Shown here: positions 26,102 to 34,538 of the stretch, in pieces
Position numbering within the stretch: position 1 is the stretch's first letter
Layout of the letters: the number at the start of each line of letters is the position of its first letter
Assembly: GCF_000147335.1 (NCBI RefSeq)
Contig: NC_014501.1
Coordinates: 2,850,300 to 2,914,299, forward strand
Direction: 5' to 3'
Source of the DNA: Gloeothece verrucosa PCC 7822
GTDB taxonomy: Bacteria > Cyanobacteriota > Cyanobacteriia > Cyanobacteriales > Microcystaceae
Length of the DNA stretch: 64,000 bases
Made by a program: the position numbers and the translations under genes
Notes under the pieces: model-generated
Seen by the model: the letters and a program-made list of their open reading frames with translations, nothing else
Databases searched by the model: none
Told to the model about the DNA's origin: nothing

Positions 26102-26701
26102 TCAATAACTTATCTGTCCGTACTGCCAATCGCAACGTCTTCGAGTTTGACGACTTCTTCCCTGAACACGATAGCGAGTTAATTGTGCTCTTTCATTACT
26201 AACTGCTCTTTCCAAAGCCGCTTGTGCCCTTCTTTCCTCATTAGTTTGTGCAACAAGCTTAGGACTATCTTCTTTGAGATTAGCTGAGCTATCTAATGCA
26301 GAATCAATTGAAGAAGTATTTATGGCAATTTTCTCTTGTGATGGCTGACTATCGCTATTAGGTGACCAGTAAAAAGAGTAGGTTCTACCACCACTGCTCC
26401 ATTCAGCATCAACATAAGACGGTTCCATAAAATTTGCGAGCGTGTTCATAAAATGTCTAGCACAGCTAGAATTGCTTAGATTTACCTGATACTGGGCTAA
26501 CTGAATGTCTTCGGCTTTGTTATCAGGATAATCACTTAGTTCACTACCCAATTCAATTAGATAGCTATTTTGGGTTGGATAGCTATTTGATTTGAAAGGA
26601 ATGAGAAATGTAATCATCAAACCTATAAATACACAAATAACGAAATTCCATCTAAATGTTGTCGCACGGACGTTATCAAGAAAGTTGACGATTTTTTTCA
26701 T
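26102..26701 (-). CDS. Membrane-anchored protein of unknown function
   Basis: 199 aa. One N-terminal membrane span (FRWNFVICVFIGLMITFLIPF) follows a basic start, so an N-in, C-out anchor or uncleaved signal is likely. The rest is soluble: a central part with SNSSCARHFMNTLANFMEPSYVDAEWSSGGRTYSFYWSP and a basic, arginine-rich end (RAQLTRYRVQGRSRQTRRRCDWQYGQ). I do not recognise a family. It lies between the nSTAND gene and a small gene that shares the nSTAND N-terminal motif, all on the minus strand but 225 and 231 bp apart, so cotranscription is uncertain. Confidence 0.6.
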   Translation of the reverse strand: MKKIVNFLDNVRATTFRWNFVICVFIGLMITFLIPFKSNSYPTQNSYLIELGSELSDYPDNKAEDIQLAQYQVNLSNSSCARHFMNTLANFMEPSYVDAEWSSGGRTYSFYWSPNSDSQPSQEKIAINTSSIDSALDSSANLKEDSPKLVAQTNEERRAQAALERAVSNERAQLTRYRVQGRSRQTRRRCDWQYGQISY

Positions 26702-26721
26702 TTTTCTATTACCTGTAAGTT

Positions 26722-26839
26722 ATAAGTACCTGGACATCAATAAAGTCTATTAAGTTAAGAAATTTAAAAGCCCGCAAAGCCTTTCTATTCGCTATTCGGG
26801 CGATCACACAGTTAACTTTAGTTTTGTCCACTTACTTAG
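26722..26839. mobile_element. MITE-like element, copy 2 (118 bp)
   Basis: The left end ATAAGTACCTGGACA and right end TGTCCACTTACTTAG are inverted repeats (12 of 15). The subterminal AATAAAG and CACAGTTAACTTTA blocks are the same as in copy 1 (12125-12272). Its interior holds GCCCGCAAAGCC...GGGCGAT instead of the heptamer microsatellite. Confidence 0.65.
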
Positions 26840-26932
26840 GGATTAGCAAAAATTTCTCTGGAGGGAGCAGCCAAATACTGCCACATTCTTTGCTCTTGTG
26901 TCCTCTGGTGAATAACATAAATTTTCAAGAAG

Positions 26933-27349
26933 CTACAAGGCTAAACCAACTAAAGGCAGCAATTTATGACCGTGCTTTCCTAACCATGCAACGATCGCCG
27001 TGACTCGAGGTTGCAACTTATCAATGGTTTCTGCAAAGTTAGAAAGATTTTTTCCATAGGTTAAGCCTGTTTCGAGAGTTGTCGCAACGATGTTTTTATC
27101 GGGTTTTGGTTTGCTTGCCTCTTCCTTGAGCTTTTGAGCAACGCCTGTCGCAACAGGATCGTTTAAACTTGCCAGAATTTCTTGCAAAGCAATAAGTTCA
27201 GCCTTAATATCAACCGTTTCCGGCTGAGGTAAGGATGCCTGCTGAAAGGCCACGGATACAGTATTGCTGTCGCCTGTGACCATAGCACTGCCAGTTACAT
27301 CATTACCAACGTATATTGAACGATTTTGATCAGGAACTTGATTAGACAT
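26933..27349 (-). CDS. Small protein sharing the N-terminal motif of the nSTAND ATPase
   Basis: 138 aa. Residues ~10-34 (SIYVGNDVTGSAMVTGDSNT then VSVAF) match the pattern of the neighbouring nSTAND protein (TIQRDVISSTIISGDNNTVV): I.x.DV..S..I.SGDxNTV.V. A helical middle follows (KAELIALQEILASLNDPVATGVAQKLKEEA), then GLTYGKNLSNFAETIDKLQPRVTAIVAWLGKHGHKLLPLVGLAL, whose end is hydrophobic enough to touch a membrane. No enzyme motif is visible. The shared motif suggests that the two proteins interact or use a common adaptor; this is inference. Confidence 0.65.
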   Translation of the reverse strand: MSNQVPDQNRSIYVGNDVTGSAMVTGDSNTVSVAFQQASLPQPETVDIKAELIALQEILASLNDPVATGVAQKLKEEASKPKPDKNIVATTLETGLTYGKNLSNFAETIDKLQPRVTAIVAWLGKHGHKLLPLVGLAL

Positions 27350-27809
27350 TATCGGTAAAATTAAAGTTACTTCTCTAAAATTCAGGTATTTAGAGAATAG
27401 CTATTGAGTTTTTAACTGTTTAGCTATCTGCGCTGTTTGATGACCAACATTATAATTAGAATTCCCGTGATGTAAAATTGGAAAAAATCAGGTGTTTTCT
27501 CGTTTAAAAATCAGGTTTTATTGAAACCAAGTATGGAAAAGTCTGGTTACCCCCTTTTTCTGACAAACTTGGCGATTGCAGTGACTGAAAGCGTTATTTA
27601 ATCAGGGGTCAACCCCGATAAAAAAGAAGCCAAAAAAACACACACTTTTGCAAGATTTTGGTTATAGCCCCTAAAACTCTCTTGGTGAGAAATGCCGGTC
27701 TTTATAAGGGTGTCGGATAATGTGTTTATTTTAGTTTGCTTTTGTGCTAGACATGAATTTTTTCTTTTCGATGTTGGGATTAAGAGTGCCTTTTGCTATA
27801 GATGCCCCT
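27350..27809. other. 460-bp intergenic region, nothing recognised
   Basis: AT-rich, with no ORF or repeat I can support. It must contain the promoter of the 138-aa gene (right of 27349) and the end of the hemW transcript. Confidence 0.4.
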
Positions 27810-29138
27810 TCATGAAAAATTGGTATTAAATAAAGCCGCCAAAACCGTATTAGAAAACAAAAAGCCTTCGGGATCAGTTAACCTAAGTCTTTCTAGAGCA
27901 AAAATATCTTGAGTTTCTCGAAAATTAACCCTATTTCCCTGTTGAGTAATCCCTTCTACCCATCCTTGACGAAAATAAGGCTGTAAAGTCTTACCAATCT
28001 CATGTAAAACTTTTTCACCATATTGGTGATTTAATTGGGATAAATTCACCCCGTCAGCTAATCGTAGTCCTAACATTAACGTCTCTAATAATTGATCAAC
28101 GGCTCCGGTTGGGGGACAATCAATTTTTCCCCCTGACTCAATTAATTGAGTTACCCAACTATAATAGTCTTTACGAGTTCTAGGACGACTAAATCGTTGC
28201 AACGACACATAACTAGCGGCTCCCATCCCAAACCCATAATATGCCCGGTTTTCCCAGTAAACTCGATTATGGCGGCATTGATAACCGGGTTGAGCATAGT
28301 TCGACACCTCATAATGCTCAAATCCAGAATTCGTTAAATATTTCTGTGCCGTGCGATACATAAGGGCGGTAATTTCATCAGTAGGCAGAGGGGTTTCTCC
28401 GGGTTGGTATTTTTTGCCAAAGACCGTCACCGGTTCTAACACTAAGTCATAACAGGAAAGATGGTTAGGCGCAAGAGAAATGGCACTTAATAAGGAAGTT
28501 TCCCATTGTTGAAGGGTTTGATGAGGTAAACCTGAAATCAGATCTAAACTGAGGTTAGGAACTTCTAAAGCGCGGATGTGATCAATGGCGATAAAGATAT
28601 CTTTTTTCGAGTGAAATCGTCCACAAATTTTGAGTAATTCATCCTCGAAAGATTGTACTCCCAAACTGACTCGGTTGACTCCGGCTTCTAGATATCCTTT
28701 AAGTTGTTCTTTGGTAAATGTACCCGGGTCCATTTCTAGAGAAATTTCTGCCGATGAGGTAATACCAAATTGTTGAGAAAGGGTTGTTAAAATCTGTTCT
28801 AAAGATTTGACGGGTAATAGGGAAGGGGTTCCGCCACCGAAGAAGACAGTATCTAAAGGTTGTCCCCTTGAGGGAGTGACGCGCATTTCTTGACAGAGTG
28901 CTTGTACATATTCTTGAATACTCCCAGAGGTATTAATATCTGTGTTATTTCCCAGTACAGAAATGGGAAAATCACAGTAATAGCAGCGACGACGACAGAA
29001 GGGTATATGAATATAAGCCGAGCGCGGTATATCCCCCTCTATTGTTGATGAGGTGGCTGTATCTTTCTTCGGTTTGGTGGCTGTTAATCCTTCGTTCATG
29101 CAAGAGCGAGCCGAATTTTTTTTGAGATAATTTATCAT
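27810..29138 (-). CDS. hemW: HemW-like radical SAM heme chaperone
   Basis: 442 aa. AYIHIPFCRRRCYYCDFPI carries the CX3CX2C cluster (Cys48, 52, 55) that binds the 4Fe-4S centre with S-adenosylmethionine. DTVFFGGGTPSLLP, EISLEMDPGTF, VNRVSLGVQSFEDELLKICGR, LDLISGLPHQT and HYEVSNYAQPGYQCRHN are typical of HemW. HemW was long annotated as oxygen-independent coproporphyrinogen oxidase but acts as a heme-binding chaperone. The first ~38 residues are an unusual low-homology extension; an internal Met14 or a later start is possible. Confidence 0.88.
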   Translation of the reverse strand: MINYLKKNSARSCMNEGLTATKPKKDTATSSTIEGDIPRSAYIHIPFCRRRCYYCDFPISVLGNNTDINTSGSIQEYVQALCQEMRVTPSRGQPLDTVFFGGGTPSLLPVKSLEQILTTLSQQFGITSSAEISLEMDPGTFTKEQLKGYLEAGVNRVSLGVQSFEDELLKICGRFHSKKDIFIAIDHIRALEVPNLSLDLISGLPHQTLQQWETSLLSAISLAPNHLSCYDLVLEPVTVFGKKYQPGETPLPTDEITALMYRTAQKYLTNSGFEHYEVSNYAQPGYQCRHNRVYWENRAYYGFGMGAASYVSLQRFSRPRTRKDYYSWVTQLIESGGKIDCPPTGAVDQLLETLMLGLRLADGVNLSQLNHQYGEKVLHEIGKTLQPYFRQGWVEGITQQGNRVNFRETQDIFALERLRLTDPEGFLFSNTVLAALFNTNFS

Positions 29139-29176
29139 TGTAACCTAAAAAAAATAAGTATGCTCAAGTAAATCGG

Positions 29177-29223
29177 TAGGTTACAGTAGGGTGTGTTAGC
29201 CGAGCGTAACGCACCTAAACCTA
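29177..29223. repeat. Dispersed inverted repeat downstream of the K+ channel region
   Basis: GGTGTGTTA (29190-29198) and TAACGCACC (29207-29215) form a stem (8 of 9), extended by TAGGTT/AACCTA. It resembles a common cyanobacterial repeat built on GTGGGTTA...TAACCCAC; a larger relative is at 42986-43052. Confidence 0.55.
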
Positions 29224-29231
29224 TTAAGAGA

Positions 29232-29882
29232 TTAAGAATTTGAGGAACTATATAAAGAAACTAATCTCGCAATAATAATAGCTGGATAGAGTTGACCCAC
29301 AATGGCTTCTAAATTAGCGAAACTCATCGCCACTGGATTGATAGGACTGATATCACCATAACCGACGGTTGTTAAAGTGACAAAACTAAAATATAGCAAT
29401 TGATGAGAATTGACAGGACGCGAAAAAGCATTTGAGTCTAAGGTATAAATCATGGTATATATTTGAAACCAGAGAATGCCTAGCATTAAATAAACGCTGA
29501 TTCCTCCTCGTAACGTATCGCCCGTTATTTTTTTATCTCGAAAAATTTTTTTGACAATAATTAAAACGGCTATGGACATAAAAAGAAAGTTGATCGATTG
29601 ACCAAAAGCTTGAAAATATTGATAATGATCTATAAAATGAGAAAATGTATTAAAAATAAAAGCAGTAAAAGCTATAATATTCAAAATATACCGAGTTTTA
29701 ATCGTTAATTCAAAAGTGGCTATTACGGAAAATATGATCATCAAAAAAATAGCTTTAGAGAAAAGAAAGTCCAAAACAATACTACTGTCAACAAAAGGAA
29801 AAGATACCAAAAAAATGATTAAACAAAAAAGAAGGTATTGATAGGGATTATTAAGGAAAATTTGCAGGCAGCCGCTTTTCAT
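29232..29882 (-). CDS. Potassium channel family protein
   Basis: 216 aa. About four N-terminal membrane segments are followed by a pore unit with the selectivity filter TLTTVGYGDISP and a last inner helix (FANLEAIVGQLYPAIIIARLVSLY). This is the Ion_trans_2 arrangement of a small voltage-domain-like channel without a cytoplasmic RCK domain. It should conduct K+ across the plasma membrane as a tetramer. No regulatory domain is present. It is followed on the same strand by hemW after 94 bp. Confidence 0.88.
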   Translation of the reverse strand: MKSGCLQIFLNNPYQYLLFCLIIFLVSFPFVDSSIVLDFLFSKAIFLMIIFSVIATFELTIKTRYILNIIAFTAFIFNTFSHFIDHYQYFQAFGQSINFLFMSIAVLIIVKKIFRDKKITGDTLRGGISVYLMLGILWFQIYTMIYTLDSNAFSRPVNSHQLLYFSFVTLTTVGYGDISPINPVAMSFANLEAIVGQLYPAIIIARLVSLYSSSNS

Positions 29883-29920
29883 TGTTGTTAATTATTGTTT
29901 TGTTTTATCCCCATGTTAAG

Positions 29921-29951
29921 AAAAAAAGCTTCTGACTGAGAAGCCGTTTTT
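29921..29951. terminator. Bidirectional intrinsic terminator
   Basis: GCTTCT (29928-29933), loop GACTG, AGAAGC (29939-29944), with seven A before it and a T-rich run after it. On the minus strand the tail is TTTTTTT, so it ends the DUF2092-DUF6515 transcript. Confidence 0.8.
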
Positions 29952-30020
29952 TCCTTTTATCTCTTTGTCTGTGTTCCCAGGCAAAAGAATTACTTGACTG
30001 AGCTTTATAGAAAATAAGAC

Positions 30021-31241
30021 TCAGGAACCAGCAACCACATAAATTAAATCCCCTCCACTATAATAGGCTTCATAACGAACTCCTCCGTATTCATAATAAG
30101 TTGTATTGCCAACCTGAACGGTAGTATAACCTTTGGGTAGGAAAGGAACCACTACCCCAACGGGCGGCTCTACCACCACATATCCATTATTTCCTTCTTC
30201 ATAAAATGTCCCGCCATGATAGTAATAAGGCACAGGATCATCCTTTGCATAAACAGCGACATAACCTTTAGGAAGAGTCGTTATAGATGCCCCTACGGGT
30301 GCAGATACTACCACATATTGGTTTCCTTGAGGTTCAAAATACACTCCATCAGCATAATAATAGTCGGTTCCAGAAACTTTAATGGTGGAATAATAAGCGG
30401 GTAAAGTTAATAAACTATAGCCAACATTAAACCAAAAGTTAGCTTGTGCCCAATCATCCCAGTCATTCCAATTATTCCATCCGTACCAATCATCAAAATT
30501 ATCCCAGCGTTCGTTGATAATATCTTCTCGATTGTCAATCCTATCTTGCCGAGTTTCTTGACGATTTTCGTTTCGAGTTGTGCGGTTGTCTTGACGATTT
30601 TGTTGTTGCTGTGTCCGGTTTTCTTGTCGCTCAGTACGATTTGTGGAACGAGTGTCTTGTCGTTCAGTACGATTTGTGGAACGGTTGTCTTGATTGGTGC
30701 TGCGAGTGTCTTGTCGTTCAGTACGATTTGTGGAACGGTTGTCTTGATTGGTGCTGCGAGTGTCTTGTCGTTCAGTGCGATTTGTGGAACGGTTGTCTTG
30801 ATTGGTGCTGCGAGTGTCTTGTCGTTCAGTGCGATTTGTGGAACGGTTGTCTTGATTGGTGCTGCGAGTGTCTTGTCGTTGAGTACGAGTAGAAGAACGG
30901 TTGTCTTGATTGGTGCTGCGATTTGTGGAACGAGTGTCTTGTCGTTGAGTACGAGTAGAGGAACGGTTGTCTTGATTGGTGCTGCGGTTGGTTTGTCGTT
31001 CACCGCGATTAATTTGTCGAGAACCTTGATTATTACTTCGGTTTCCAAAATTTCCCCCTCCCCCTCGGTTGATACTGCCGCTTCTTCCGCCACCGCCACT
31101 ACCACCACGAACAGAACCACGACCACCACCAAATTGACCACGAGCATTAACCGCTTCAAATGATGACAATATACTGAAGAGGAAGACTAAGATCAAACCT
31201 AGAATCCCCCATTGAATTTTCGCTAAAATCGGCTTTTTCAT
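30021..31241 (-). CDS. Secreted low-complexity protein with DUF6515 domains
   Basis: 406 aa. The signal peptide (IQWGILGLILVFLFSILSSFEAVNA) is followed by a glycine/arginine/serine-rich segment, then residues ~75-230 of near-perfect RTERQDTRSTNQDNRSTN repeats (18 aa, 54 bp each), and a WD/N-rich linker (WYGWNNWNDWDDW). The C-terminal ~120 residues contain two DUF6515 repeats (GTDYYYADGVYFEPQGNQYVVVSAPVGASI and PVPYYYHGGTFYEEGNNGYVVVEPPVG). It is likely exported and extracytoplasmic. The function is unknown; the highly charged repeats suggest an unfolded spacer. It overlaps the upstream DUF2092 gene by 4 bp (ATGA), so they form an operon. Confidence 0.85.
   Translation of the reverse strand: MKKPILAKIQWGILGLILVFLFSILSSFEAVNARGQFGGGRGSVRGGSGGGGRSGSINRGGGGNFGNRSNNQGSRQINRGERQTNRSTNQDNRSSTRTQRQDTRSTNRSTNQDNRSSTRTQRQDTRSTNQDNRSTNRTERQDTRSTNQDNRSTNRTERQDTRSTNQDNRSTNRTERQDTRSTNQDNRSTNRTERQDTRSTNRTERQENRTQQQQNRQDNRTTRNENRQETRQDRIDNREDIINERWDNFDDWYGWNNWNDWDDWAQANFWFNVGYSLLTLPAYYSTIKVSGTDYYYADGVYFEPQGNQYVVVSAPVGASITTLPKGYVAVYAKDDPVPYYYHGGTFYEEGNNGYVVVEPPVGVVVPFLPKGYTTVQVGNTTYYEYGGVRYEAYYSGGDLIYVVAGS
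30655..30965. repeat. 54-bp tandem repeats inside the DUF6515 gene
   Basis: At least four near-identical 54-bp units (phase marks at 30685, 30739, 30793, 30847) plus diverged flanking units. They keep the frame and encode the 18-residue unit. The number of copies probably varies between strains. Confidence 0.85.
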
Positions 31242-32026
31242 TGGCTTTCTCCGGTTGTTTTACTACTGCTTGAGGCTGCCGAATTGGGCAAAAATTGGAT
31301 TTTCACCGCATTAGCTGGAGGAGTAAAGCTAAATTGTGGGTCATTGGCTGAAAGCGCACTGAAGTCCCAGTTTGATAAAATAGCTGTATATTGAGGAGAT
31401 TGGGCTTCTTTTTTATACGTAATAATAAACTTACAAGGAAGGGGTTCCCCCTCGGCTTTAATCCAAATTTGCCAATCTATCTCTTCTGTGGTAAACGCTA
31501 AGTGATTACAAGCCACATTATTTATCGAAGATAAACCAATAAAAGAAGCACTGGTGAATTTTTTCTCCGCCGTTTCATAAATATCTGTGGAAATTAAATC
31601 ACCCATCGGCAAATTAATATCATAACGGTCTTGAAGCTCATCAATTAATGAATCAATATTGGAAGGCGCGGCAGCCGTCGCATAAAGATTTTTATTGACC
31701 TCCTGCATGGTAAAATTAGTCCCATCGTAATAAAAATTCACCTGCCGCCGATCACCTTGATAATCGGCTCGTATCCGATTGGGTCGTAATACCCTAAAAT
31801 CGGCCTTAGCCGCATATTGAATTTTTTGACCCGAAGAATGAACTTCATCTATAGTAATGTCTGCTTGAAAACGAAAAGATTTTTGCTGTTTCAAAAAATT
31901 GGTCATCTGCTGTAGAGTTTGCTCGGCTTTGGGGTCAATCTTTACAGCAGTTTGAGCGTAGCTAATTGAAGCAGGAAAAGCTATCGCCACGCTTACAATT
32001 ATGGCACTGAATTTGGGTTTTAACAT
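31238..32026 (-). CDS. DUF2092-family periplasmic protein
   Basis: 262 aa with a signal peptide (MLKPKFSAIIVSVAIAFPASISYAQ). The mature part (IDPKAEQTLQQMTNFLKQQKSFRFQADITIDEV, ADFRVLRPNRIRADYQGDRRQVNFYYDGTNFTM, WQIWIKAEGEPLPCKFIITYK) fits DUF2092, which is related to LolA/LolB-like lipoprotein-binding folds. It probably binds a hydrophobic ligand in the periplasm. It is the first gene of a two-gene operon: its last codons overlap the DUF6515 gene by ATGA, so translation is coupled and the two products likely work together. Confidence 0.82.
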   Translation of the reverse strand: MLKPKFSAIIVSVAIAFPASISYAQTAVKIDPKAEQTLQQMTNFLKQQKSFRFQADITIDEVHSSGQKIQYAAKADFRVLRPNRIRADYQGDRRQVNFYYDGTNFTMQEVNKNLYATAAAPSNIDSLIDELQDRYDINLPMGDLISTDIYETAEKKFTSASFIGLSSINNVACNHLAFTTEEIDWQIWIKAEGEPLPCKFIITYKKEAQSPQYTAILSNWDFSALSANDPQFSFTPPANAVKIQFLPNSAASSSSKTTGESQ

Positions 32027-32225
32027 GGGCGAAAAAAACAGAATAATTTTAAGTTTTTTTAAGTTTTTTAACTAAATTAAAATTTTTAATTTTATTCATA
32101 AAATAGCTCTGTGAATTATATCTCAATTATAGTATAATTAAAAAAAAACTCGTCAAAAGATTGGGTCAAATAATAAATTTATGTAACAAAAATAAAAATT
32201 TATTAACAAATAATTGGCGAAGAAT

Positions 32226-33884
32226 ATGAGAAGACTAAATATTTCGATTCGTCCGCTAATGTTTGGCCTGTTTTGTGCTATGGCAACTTGCCTGCCAGTG
32301 AGTGCGGCTGAACAAATTTATTTAACTTATGGGCCTCTAAAATTGTCACTCAAAGTAGACTCTTTAGAAACTTTTGCTAAAGACGGCACCATCAATAACG
32401 ATTTAGGATTTTATCTGAAAAGAACCTCTCCAGAGCAGCAAGCCCAATTCCGCGAAGCTTTGACTAAACGGGTTGATATTGATCCGGTCTTGTTATCTCG
32501 GTTTTTTAATACTGAAATAGGAGAAGATATTCTGACTCGTTTCGGTAAGGGAATCACCATTGAAGGAGGGCGTAATGGCAAATATGCTCTCAGAGCCGCT
32601 CTTATTCAATCCGCTCTCGATACAGAGGGACTAACTTTACTCAATGTCTTGCGTAAGTTTCCCACCAATATGCAGTTACAAGGGGAGATAATTCTAGGAC
32701 TTGCCCAAGAGATTGATAAAGTCGTCAAAGCCACCACCGCCTATACTGCCGAAATGGCTAAACTCTCAGCGCTGCAATCCCAAGCAGAAACGCCCGTTAA
32801 TTTCTCTCTACTTCCTGATATCCGCCAGCCGGGAACTTTAGGCTTTCAAAAAGAAACCTTTACCCTCACCGATAGTAGTCGCAATCGTAGCTTTTATGTG
32901 ATTGTCTACAAGCCGCAACAGTGGCGCACGGGAAAAACCCCTGTAGTGATTATATCTCACGGATTAGCCTCTAACCCAGAAAGCCTGGAAGATGTCGCCC
33001 AATTTTTGGCTTCCTACGGCTATGTGGTGGCTCTCCCCCAACATCCCGGCAGCGATACCCAACAAGCAAAAGCTTTACTTCAAGGATATTCTAGGGAAGT
33101 TTTTGACTTAAATGAATTTATCAATCGTCCTAAAGATATCAGCTATGTTATTGATGAACTAGAGCGACGTAATGCCTCTGAGTTTGGCGGGCGGCTAGAT
33201 TTGCAAAATGTTGGCGTTGCTGGACATTCTTTTGGTGGATACACCGCTTTAGCTGTGGCAGGTGCGGAGATTGATTTTGACTACCTACAAAAAATTTGCG
33301 ATCGCCTCTATGGAGGGCTGAATACCGCTTTGTTGCTTCAGTGTCGGGCGTTGAGTCTGCCCCGTCAAACCTACAATTTCCGGGACCCGAGAGTTAAGGC
33401 TGTGCTAGGAGCCAATCCCGTCAATAGCGCCATTTTCGGACAAAAAGGGCTGAGCAAAATTCAAATACCGATTTTTTTCGTTAGCGGCAATTACGATCCA
33501 GCCACACCTGCTGTTTTTGAGCAACTGCGCTCTTTTGTCTGGTTAACTACGCCGAATAAATATTTAGTGCTTGCAGAAGGACAGGCGCACGTTGACTTTT
33601 CTAAACTTGATGCCGGCATTACTCAAGTTGTCAATTCTGTTCCTAATCTGACTTTACCTGAGCCGAGTTTGCTGAAAAGCTATCTTTATCCCACAGTGCT
33701 TTCGTTTTTTGAGGTTCATATTGTCAATAACCCGCAATATCGTCCTTATTTAACCGCTTCTTATGATGCTTACCTCAGTCAAGATCAAAAATTCAAAGTC
33801 TATATGATTGGTGTGGACTCTCAACCAGCTTTACAAGAAGCGATCAACAACTTTAGAGCTAAATACGGAGCTATATCTCCTTGA
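32226..33884 (+). CDS. Alpha/beta hydrolase with N-terminal DUF1400 domain
   Basis: 552 aa from ATG 32226; an in-frame TTG at 32214 is a weaker alternative. The signal peptide reads MRRLNISIRPLMFGLFCAMA and ends near VSAAE. Residues ~30-160 form the DUF1400 helical domain (LTYGPLKLSLKVDSLETFAKDG) found only in front of cyanobacterial hydrolases. The hydrolase part shows VVIISHGLASNPESLEDVAQFLASYGYVV, the nucleophile elbow GVAGHSFGGYTAL (Ser), an acid in SGNYDPATP and a late His in EGQAHVDF. It is likely a secreted lipase/esterase of PAF acetylhydrolase type; substrate unknown. Confidence 0.88.
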   Translation: MRRLNISIRPLMFGLFCAMATCLPVSAAEQIYLTYGPLKLSLKVDSLETFAKDGTINNDLGFYLKRTSPEQQAQFREALTKRVDIDPVLLSRFFNTEIGEDILTRFGKGITIEGGRNGKYALRAALIQSALDTEGLTLLNVLRKFPTNMQLQGEIILGLAQEIDKVVKATTAYTAEMAKLSALQSQAETPVNFSLLPDIRQPGTLGFQKETFTLTDSSRNRSFYVIVYKPQQWRTGKTPVVIISHGLASNPESLEDVAQFLASYGYVVALPQHPGSDTQQAKALLQGYSREVFDLNEFINRPKDISYVIDELERRNASEFGGRLDLQNVGVAGHSFGGYTALAVAGAEIDFDYLQKICDRLYGGLNTALLLQCRALSLPRQTYNFRDPRVKAVLGANPVNSAIFGQKGLSKIQIPIFFVSGNYDPATPAVFEQLRSFVWLTTPNKYLVLAEGQAHVDFSKLDAGITQVVNSVPNLTLPEPSLLKSYLYPTVLSFFEVHIVNNPQYRPYLTASYDAYLSQDQKFKVYMIGVDSQPALQEAINNFRAKYGAISP

Positions 33885-34018
33885 GATTAAACAATCTTGC
33901 CATCGGCAAAACTTTGGGGGATTTTATTTTTGGCTCCCCTAGTAAACTTTATTTATGTTTGTAGTTATTCTCTCCTCACAACAATCATCAGTTAAGTTTA
34001 TACAGATAGAAAAAGGTT

Positions 34019-34501
34019 ATGAAAAAATCTCGATTGTTAACAACAACCCTTTTAATTTCATCAGCTATCACTTTAACGTTACCTCATTCCTCATTTTCGG
34101 CTGAGACTTGCTCCTTTTTAGAACCCGTTGGCGGAAAAGCCGGCGAAACCATCATTAAAAAAACCGTCACGGCTCCCAGTGTTCCTGTGGGAGTTGCTAG
34201 GTTAAAACGAGATAATTGGAATACGGATTTTGCGGTCAAAAGTAACATCAAAGCCAAGCGATATTTGGCTACTTTAAATCCTCTTTCTGATGGCACTTAT
34301 TCAGTCAAAGTTTATCTGAAATATAATAATGGAACGGCCGATGAAATTTACCACAATAAACCGAAACTTTCCTCAGACAAGCCGTTAGTGATTTCAGGAA
34401 AACCCCGTGCTAATGAGCAACCTTATCAAGTAAATGTCTTTGTCGGGGATGCGGAATCAGTGGGAAAATCTTACCAAATTTCCGTCAAAGCTTGTCAATA
34501 A
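34019..34501 (+). CDS. Secreted protein of unknown function
   Basis: 160 aa with a clear signal peptide (MKKSRLLTTTLLISSAITLTL, cleavage after FSA). The mature part of ~130 residues has two cysteines, one near each end (ETCSFL and VKACQ), which could form a disulfide. Its pattern of alternating hydrophobic residues (YSVKVYLKYNNGTADEIYH) suggests a beta-sandwich. I do not recognise the family. AAAGG just before the ATG is a plausible ribosome binding site. It stands alone, 134 bp after the hydrolase on the same strand. Confidence 0.7.
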   Translation: MKKSRLLTTTLLISSAITLTLPHSSFSAETCSFLEPVGGKAGETIIKKTVTAPSVPVGVARLKRDNWNTDFAVKSNIKAKRYLATLNPLSDGTYSVKVYLKYNNGTADEIYHNKPKLSSDKPLVISGKPRANEQPYQVNVFVGDAESVGKSYQISVKACQ

Positions 34502-34538
34502 TTAAACAACTTAATGCTCTCCTTCGGGCTATTTTAGA

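Noticed and set aside
27350..27809. Possible small RNA or gene in the 460-bp gap
   Set aside because: No ORF, convincing hairpin with T tail or repeat could be supported.
30407..31163. Long ORFs in other frames across the DUF6515 repeats
   Set aside because: Low-complexity shadows of the 54-bp repeats; no signal, start site or conserved domain.
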